A stretch of 64,000 bases of DNA from DASUVM01 sp963704675 (GTDB lineage Bacteria; Patescibacteriota; Saccharimonadia; Saccharimonadales; Saccharimonadaceae), in the NCBI GenBank assembly GCA_963704675.1, contig OY969928.1, positions 1,178,001 to 1,242,000 on the forward strand. Direction: 5' to 3'. Positions 60,187 to 64,000 of the stretch are shown here, one piece after another. A model generated the notes under the pieces. That model was not told the origin of the DNA. It did not search any database and saw nothing but the letters and a program-made list of their open reading frames with translations. Made by a program: the position numbers and the translations under genes. The stretch's first letter is position 1, and every line of letters starts with the position of its first letter.

Positions 60187-62210
60187 TGAGTGTACCCTCA
60201 AAGAAGGAAGCTGCCCAGCGCATTAAGAAGCTTCGAGATCTTATTAACGATTATCGCTATCACTATCATGTGCTCGATGAAAGCATCATGAGTGAAGCAG
60301 CTGCCGACAGCCTAAAGCACGAGTTGTCGGGGCTTGAAGAACAGTATCCTGATTTAATTACCCCCGACAGTCCGACGCAGCGTGTTGCTGGTGCGCCATT
60401 ACCCGGTTTTACTAAAGTTGAGCATAGTGCTCGCATGTTAAGTCTTAACGATGTGTTTAACCGCGAAGAAGTCGAGGCGTGGATAAAGCGTACCGAAAAA
60501 TTAATTCCCGGCGAAACCCTCGAATTCTTCGTTGATATCAAGATGGATGGCCTCGCTTGTGCGCTTATCTATCAGGATGGTGCGTTCGTACAGGCGATTA
60601 CTCGCGGTGACGGTTTGGTAGGTGAAGATGTGACCCAGAACATTGCAACACTTGAAAATGTGCCTTTTCACCTGCGCGAGCATAAAGAATACAGTGAACT
60701 CCTGAGAGGGCGCACTGAAATTCGCGGCGAAGTTATTATGTTAAAAGAAGAATTTAAAAAGCTCAACGCCGCGCGTGAGGCGGCCGGTTTACCTGTTTTT
60801 GCAAACCCACGCAACTTAGCGGCTGGTACAATTCGCCAATTGGATCCTAAACTAGTAGCTGCGCGCCCGCTTTTGTTCAGAGCATATGACTTGCTTCGTG
60901 ATAATCCGCGTGAAGTGCCGACCAATATATTTGCCTACGGGGCATTGCAAGCGTTAGGTATTAGCGCTAACGCAAAAACGGCGGTTGTGAAGACGGCTGA
61001 TGAAATTATGAAGCTAGTTGATTATTGGGACAAAAAGCGACACGATTTACCCTTTAATACTGATGGGCTGGTTGTGAAAATCAACAACCGGGCAATTTTT
61101 CGAGAACTCGGTATTGTTGGCAAAGCGCCGCGCGGAGCGGTCGCCTATAAATATGCCGCTGAAGAGGCAACGACAATTGTAAAGGATATTGTACTGAGCA
61201 TTGGTCGCACCGGAGCTGCGACGCCAGTTGCTGTCTTTGATCCAGTTGCTGTTGCTGGCACAACAGTTCAACATGCCAGCTTGCATAATGCTGATGAAAT
61301 TGCTCGTAAGGATATTCGGGTTGGTGATACGGTTGTTATATTTAAGGCTGGCGATATTATCCCGCAGGTTTCAAAAGTACTATTAGAACTCCGGCCTCAA
61401 AAGACAAAACCCTTTGATATGGTGAGTGAGTTAACGCGGCAATATCCTGAACTTGAATTTGTCCGGCCAGAGGGCGAGGCAGTATACCGCGTGAAAGGTG
61501 CAACCGGCAAGTTGCTTTTGCGCCAAGCCTTGGAGCATTTTGCCAGTCGTGGTGCGCTCGATATTGACACGCTTGGTGAAAAAAATGTGACCGCGCTGGT
61601 TGATGCAAAATTAGTGCATGATCTTGCTGATATCTACACGCTTACTAAAGAACAAGTGCTCGAACTTGAGCGTTTTGCCGAAATTTCGGCGGGTAACTTG
61701 ATTAATGCCATTGCTGCCGTTAAACATCCGCCTTTGCCCCGATTTATTTACGGGCTTGGCATTCGCCATGTCGGTTCACAAACTGCTATTGATTTGGCCG
61801 AGCATTTTAAATCACTCGAGAGTCTTGCGCACGCAACGTTAGATGAACTCCGTGAAGTCGAGGGTGTTGGCGAAGTGGTAGCCGAGTCAATTCTTGGCTG
61901 GTTTGCCGACCCCGATAACCAACGCTTGCTTGAAAAGTTTAAAGAACTAGAGGTAACGCCAACATACGCGTCGCACGCAACTGGCCCGCTTCATGATAAG
62001 AGTTTTGTTATTACTGGCTCCCTTGAATCAATGAGCCGTGACGAGGCAGCCGATAAAATTCGTGAGCTTGGCGGCACCTTTCAAACGAGTGTCGGTAAAG
62101 GCACGACTTATCTTGTGGCTGGTGCTAGCATCGGCGAAAGCAAGCTTGAAAAGGCTAAAAAATTTGGTACTGAAGTTATAAATGAAGAAAAACTATTGAA
62201 GATGCTGTAA
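60186..62210 (+). CDS. ligA: NAD-dependent DNA ligase LigA
   Basis: 674 aa from ATG 60186 (overlapping TGATG). Domains in order: Ia, adenylation with the nucleophile Lys in KMDGLA, OB fold (VLSIGRTGAATPVAVFDPVA), HhH repeats (YGLGIRHVGSQTAIDLA, EVEGVGEVVAESI) and a C-terminal BRCT (SFVITGSLESMSRDEAADKI). The four zinc-binding Cys between OB and HhH are missing: that region reads RQYPELEFVRPEGEAVYRVK then LLLRQALEHFASRGALDI, with no Cys at all. The rest looks intact. Confidence 0.97.
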   Translation: MSVPSKKEAAQRIKKLRDLINDYRYHYHVLDESIMSEAAADSLKHELSGLEEQYPDLITPDSPTQRVAGAPLPGFTKVEHSARMLSLNDVFNREEVEAWIKRTEKLIPGETLEFFVDIKMDGLACALIYQDGAFVQAITRGDGLVGEDVTQNIATLENVPFHLREHKEYSELLRGRTEIRGEVIMLKEEFKKLNAAREAAGLPVFANPRNLAAGTIRQLDPKLVAARPLLFRAYDLLRDNPREVPTNIFAYGALQALGISANAKTAVVKTADEIMKLVDYWDKKRHDLPFNTDGLVVKINNRAIFRELGIVGKAPRGAVAYKYAAEEATTIVKDIVLSIGRTGAATPVAVFDPVAVAGTTVQHASLHNADEIARKDIRVGDTVVIFKAGDIIPQVSKVLLELRPQKTKPFDMVSELTRQYPELEFVRPEGEAVYRVKGATGKLLLRQALEHFASRGALDIDTLGEKNVTALVDAKLVHDLADIYTLTKEQVLELERFAEISAGNLINAIAAVKHPPLPRFIYGLGIRHVGSQTAIDLAEHFKSLESLAHATLDELREVEGVGEVVAESILGWFADPDNQRLLEKFKELEVTPTYASHATGPLHDKSFVITGSLESMSRDEAADKIRELGGTFQTSVGKGTTYLVAGASIGESKLEKAKKFGTEVINEEKLLKML

Positions 62211-62965
62211 TGGGCATAGAGGGTCTCATCATCTTTGGTGTTATTAATTTTGTCGCCGCGCTCTTTAGTGGTATTTCAGGGGGCGGCGGCGGGTTCATTA
62301 TTACGCCGGTACTTATCTTGCTTGGGCTATCGCCAGCTCAGGCTGTTTCGTCTGGCAAGTTTGCAGGATTATCAATAGCGCTTGGCTCACTGAGTGGCAT
62401 GAAAAAAGCACAAAGTAAGAAGCAGTGGCGAAGAATAATCCCAATTATCATATTGGCTTTTGTCATTGGTCTTATTGCACCGTTTATTATTCAAGGCTTA
62501 GACCCCGGCATCTATCAGCGGGTGCTGGGTATCTTATTACTTCTCATGATACCTGTGCTGGTTTTTAAGAAGGTGGGCTATACGAAGCAGGAAACCACGA
62601 AAGCTAAAACCTATTTAGGTGGTGCCTTACTCTCTGGCGCCCTCTTTTTGCAGGCAGTTTTTAGCGGTGGTCTTGGGACTCTTGTTAATGTTGTGCTTAT
62701 GGGAATGATGGGAATGTCGGCGATTGAAGCAAACATTGTGAAGAGATATTCACAGCTGATTTTAAACCTCACAATTGTCATTGGCGTGTTGTGGTCAGGG
62801 TTGTTGATTTGGCCGGTGATTATGGTAGCAATTATTACAGCGCTAGCAGGTGGCTTTATCGGCGGCAAGTTAGCAGTGAGAAAGGGTAATAAATTTGCGA
62901 TGGTTATGTTCTTAATTGCGATGGCAATTTCTGGTATTTTGCTATTGTTTGGTCAGCCAATGTAA
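62210..62965 (+). CDS. TSUP (TauE/SafE) family transporter
   Basis: 251 aa with about eight helices. GISGGGGGFIITPVLILLGL with AVSSGKFAGLSIALGSLSG forms the first TSUP repeat, and VFSGGLGTLVNVVLMGMMGM the second. The family exports sulfite or organosulfonates; the substrate is open. Its ATG overlaps the ligA stop. Confidence 0.9.
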   Translation: MGIEGLIIFGVINFVAALFSGISGGGGGFIITPVLILLGLSPAQAVSSGKFAGLSIALGSLSGMKKAQSKKQWRRIIPIIILAFVIGLIAPFIIQGLDPGIYQRVLGILLLLMIPVLVFKKVGYTKQETTKAKTYLGGALLSGALFLQAVFSGGLGTLVNVVLMGMMGMSAIEANIVKRYSQLILNLTIVIGVLWSGLLIWPVIMVAIITALAGGFIGGKLAVRKGNKFAMVMFLIAMAISGILLLFGQPM

Positions 62966-63024
62966 TAATGGTAAAAACGCATTTTTATAACGATCGGATA
63001 GCTATATATTAAAAGGAGTAATTC

Positions 63025-63904
63025 ATGGAAATAGCAACACATAACGGTGAATTTCATACTGATGATGTTTTTGCGATTGCAGTGCTCAGCACGCTTTATC
63101 CGCAGGCAGAAATTAAACGAACTCGTCATCAAACGGAACTTGCCAAAGCCGAGATTGTGGTTGATGTCGGCAAGATATTCGATGCCGAAACAAAACGTTT
63201 CGACCATCACCAAAAACAGGCAGGTACGCGGCCCAATGGCATCATCTATTCTGGATTTGGCCTTATTTGGCGCGAATACGGCCTCGCGTTTTGTGATGAT
63301 AATGAAGAAGTGTGGCGCCGTATTGATGATAAATTGGTACAGCATTGACGCACACGATAATGGTCAAAAAACATACGAGACTGACGCAACGGGTGTCGAA
63401 CCTTACCTCATTGAAGATGTTATCAGGCTTTACAATCCTTCGCCGACTGATGAGAAAGAAGCGGGCACACACGATGAGCGTTTTAAAGAGGCAGTGAAGT
63501 TTGCCCGCCATTTGCTTTACCGGCTCGTAAAAGTAGAAACAGAGACCGTCGCTGCTGAGGAGCAATTTTTAGAACTCTATAAGCAATCAAGTGACAAACG
63601 GTTTGTTGTACTTGAGAAAAAACTTCCATTTAAATCATTAGTCGCGAAACTGCCAGAATTACTTTATGTAATATACCCGTATGAAACAGGTGAGAGTTGG
63701 ATGGTTCAAGCTGCCCCGAAGGCACTAACTAGTTTCGAATCACGCCGCCCATTTCCTGAACCATGGCGGGGCGTGGAGGTTGACGAGCTTCGAAGACTCA
63801 CTGGCGTAGATGATGCCACCTTCTGCCATGCTAGCGGGTTCATAGCTGGTGCTGTTTCGCGTGCTGGCGCCAAAGCATTGATGCAAAAGAGTTTAGAGGA
63901 GTAG
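63025..63904 (+). pseudogene. MYG1/UPF0160 family protein (DHH-like) with a frameshift
   Basis: The first frame (63025-63348) encodes IATHNGEFHTDDVFAIAVLS, VVDVGKIFD and the metal motif FDHHQ. The second frame from about 63338 continues SIDAHDNGQKT through to the C-terminal CHASGFIAGAVSRAGA. The shift is near 63335-63345 (KLVQ-SIDAHDNG), where the family is continuous. AAAGGAG precedes ATG 63025. MYG1 proteins are RNA exonucleases in eukaryotes. One indel, possibly an assembly error; otherwise intact. Confidence 0.8.
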
Positions 63905-63905
63905 T

Positions 63906-64000
63906 ATGCTTAACGTCACCTTTGTCACGGGCAATCAAGACAAGGCCGCTTATCTCGCACGACTCCTTGGTGTTACTTTAAAACATCAGAAATTAGAGCT
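63906..64000 (+). CDS. rdgB: RdgB/HAM1 non-canonical purine NTP pyrophosphatase, N-terminal fragment
   Basis: ATG 63906, one base after the MYG1 stop. MLNVTFVTGNQDKAAYLARL contains the family TGNxxK substrate-binding motif. The gene runs off the right edge. It removes ITP/XTP from the nucleotide pool. Confidence 0.75.
   Translation, partial: MLNVTFVTGNQDKAAYLARLLGVTLKHQKLE

Overview
The window looks like a chromosomal segment of a Candidate Phyla Radiation (Patescibacteria) bacterium, most likely a Candidatus Saccharibacteria (TM7) relative. I base this on the style of the gene content (small membrane proteins, a sortase with a tiny LPXTG protein, LemA/HtpX/LigA/TSUP cluster, sce7725/sce7726, many orphan single genes), not on a search. 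TGA clearly works as a stop codon, so it is not one of the CPR groups that read TGA as glycine. Most genes are compact and moderately AT-rich. They are interrupted by about fourteen GC-richer, family-less single genes, each with its own promoter, a long leader, a strong Shine-Dalgarno and a long hairpin terminator.

Layout. 0-6.8 kb: chromosomal genes (oxidoreductase end, frameshifted DUF218, cold-shock-domain protein, PLP lyase, DUF1801 pair) and orphans. 6.9-34.3 kb: a large accretion of site-specific elements stacked on the 3' end of a tRNA-Gly(GCC) gene (34232-34307, minus). Two autonomous elements are intact: E1 (about 13686-24336) and E2 (about 24331-34237). Both have a conserved right half: Xis-like HTH, accessory protein, small NLAGFFDVL protein, SpoVG-like protein, gpII-like Rep, large serine recombinase. 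Their left halves carry different cargo. E1 carries a seven-gene overlapping operon of oxidoreductases and hydrolases ending in an Abi/UG-type reverse transcriptase. E2 carries HigB/HigA-ImmA, sce7725/sce7726, membrane proteins with a structured leader, a small-terminase-like protein and a NUDIX hydrolase. To the left lie what look like smaller units without a recombinase (isochorismatase; FtsK-gamma/RAYT/orphan; orphan; methyltransferase), bounded by related left-end tails and terminator-containing right-end repeats.

34.4-64 kb: ordinary chromosome. It holds a surface-polysaccharide and sortase region (GT2, sortase, LPXTG mini-protein, CBM-bearing polysaccharide deacetylase), several decayed genes (HAD, inositol phosphatase, SDR, UvrA, threonine aldolase, MYG1), further orphan units, tRNA-Cys and tRNA-Leu, and a housekeeping run lemA-htpX-membrane protein-ligA-TSUP-MYG1-rdgB.

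How it works together: attP appears to lie inside the 3' end of each element's recombinase gene. Integration therefore exchanges the recombinase C-terminal tail with host tRNA antisense sequence, or with the tail of the next element in the array. The xis genes are divergent from the replication/integration modules and head the cargo operons, so excision control and cargo expression are probably linked.
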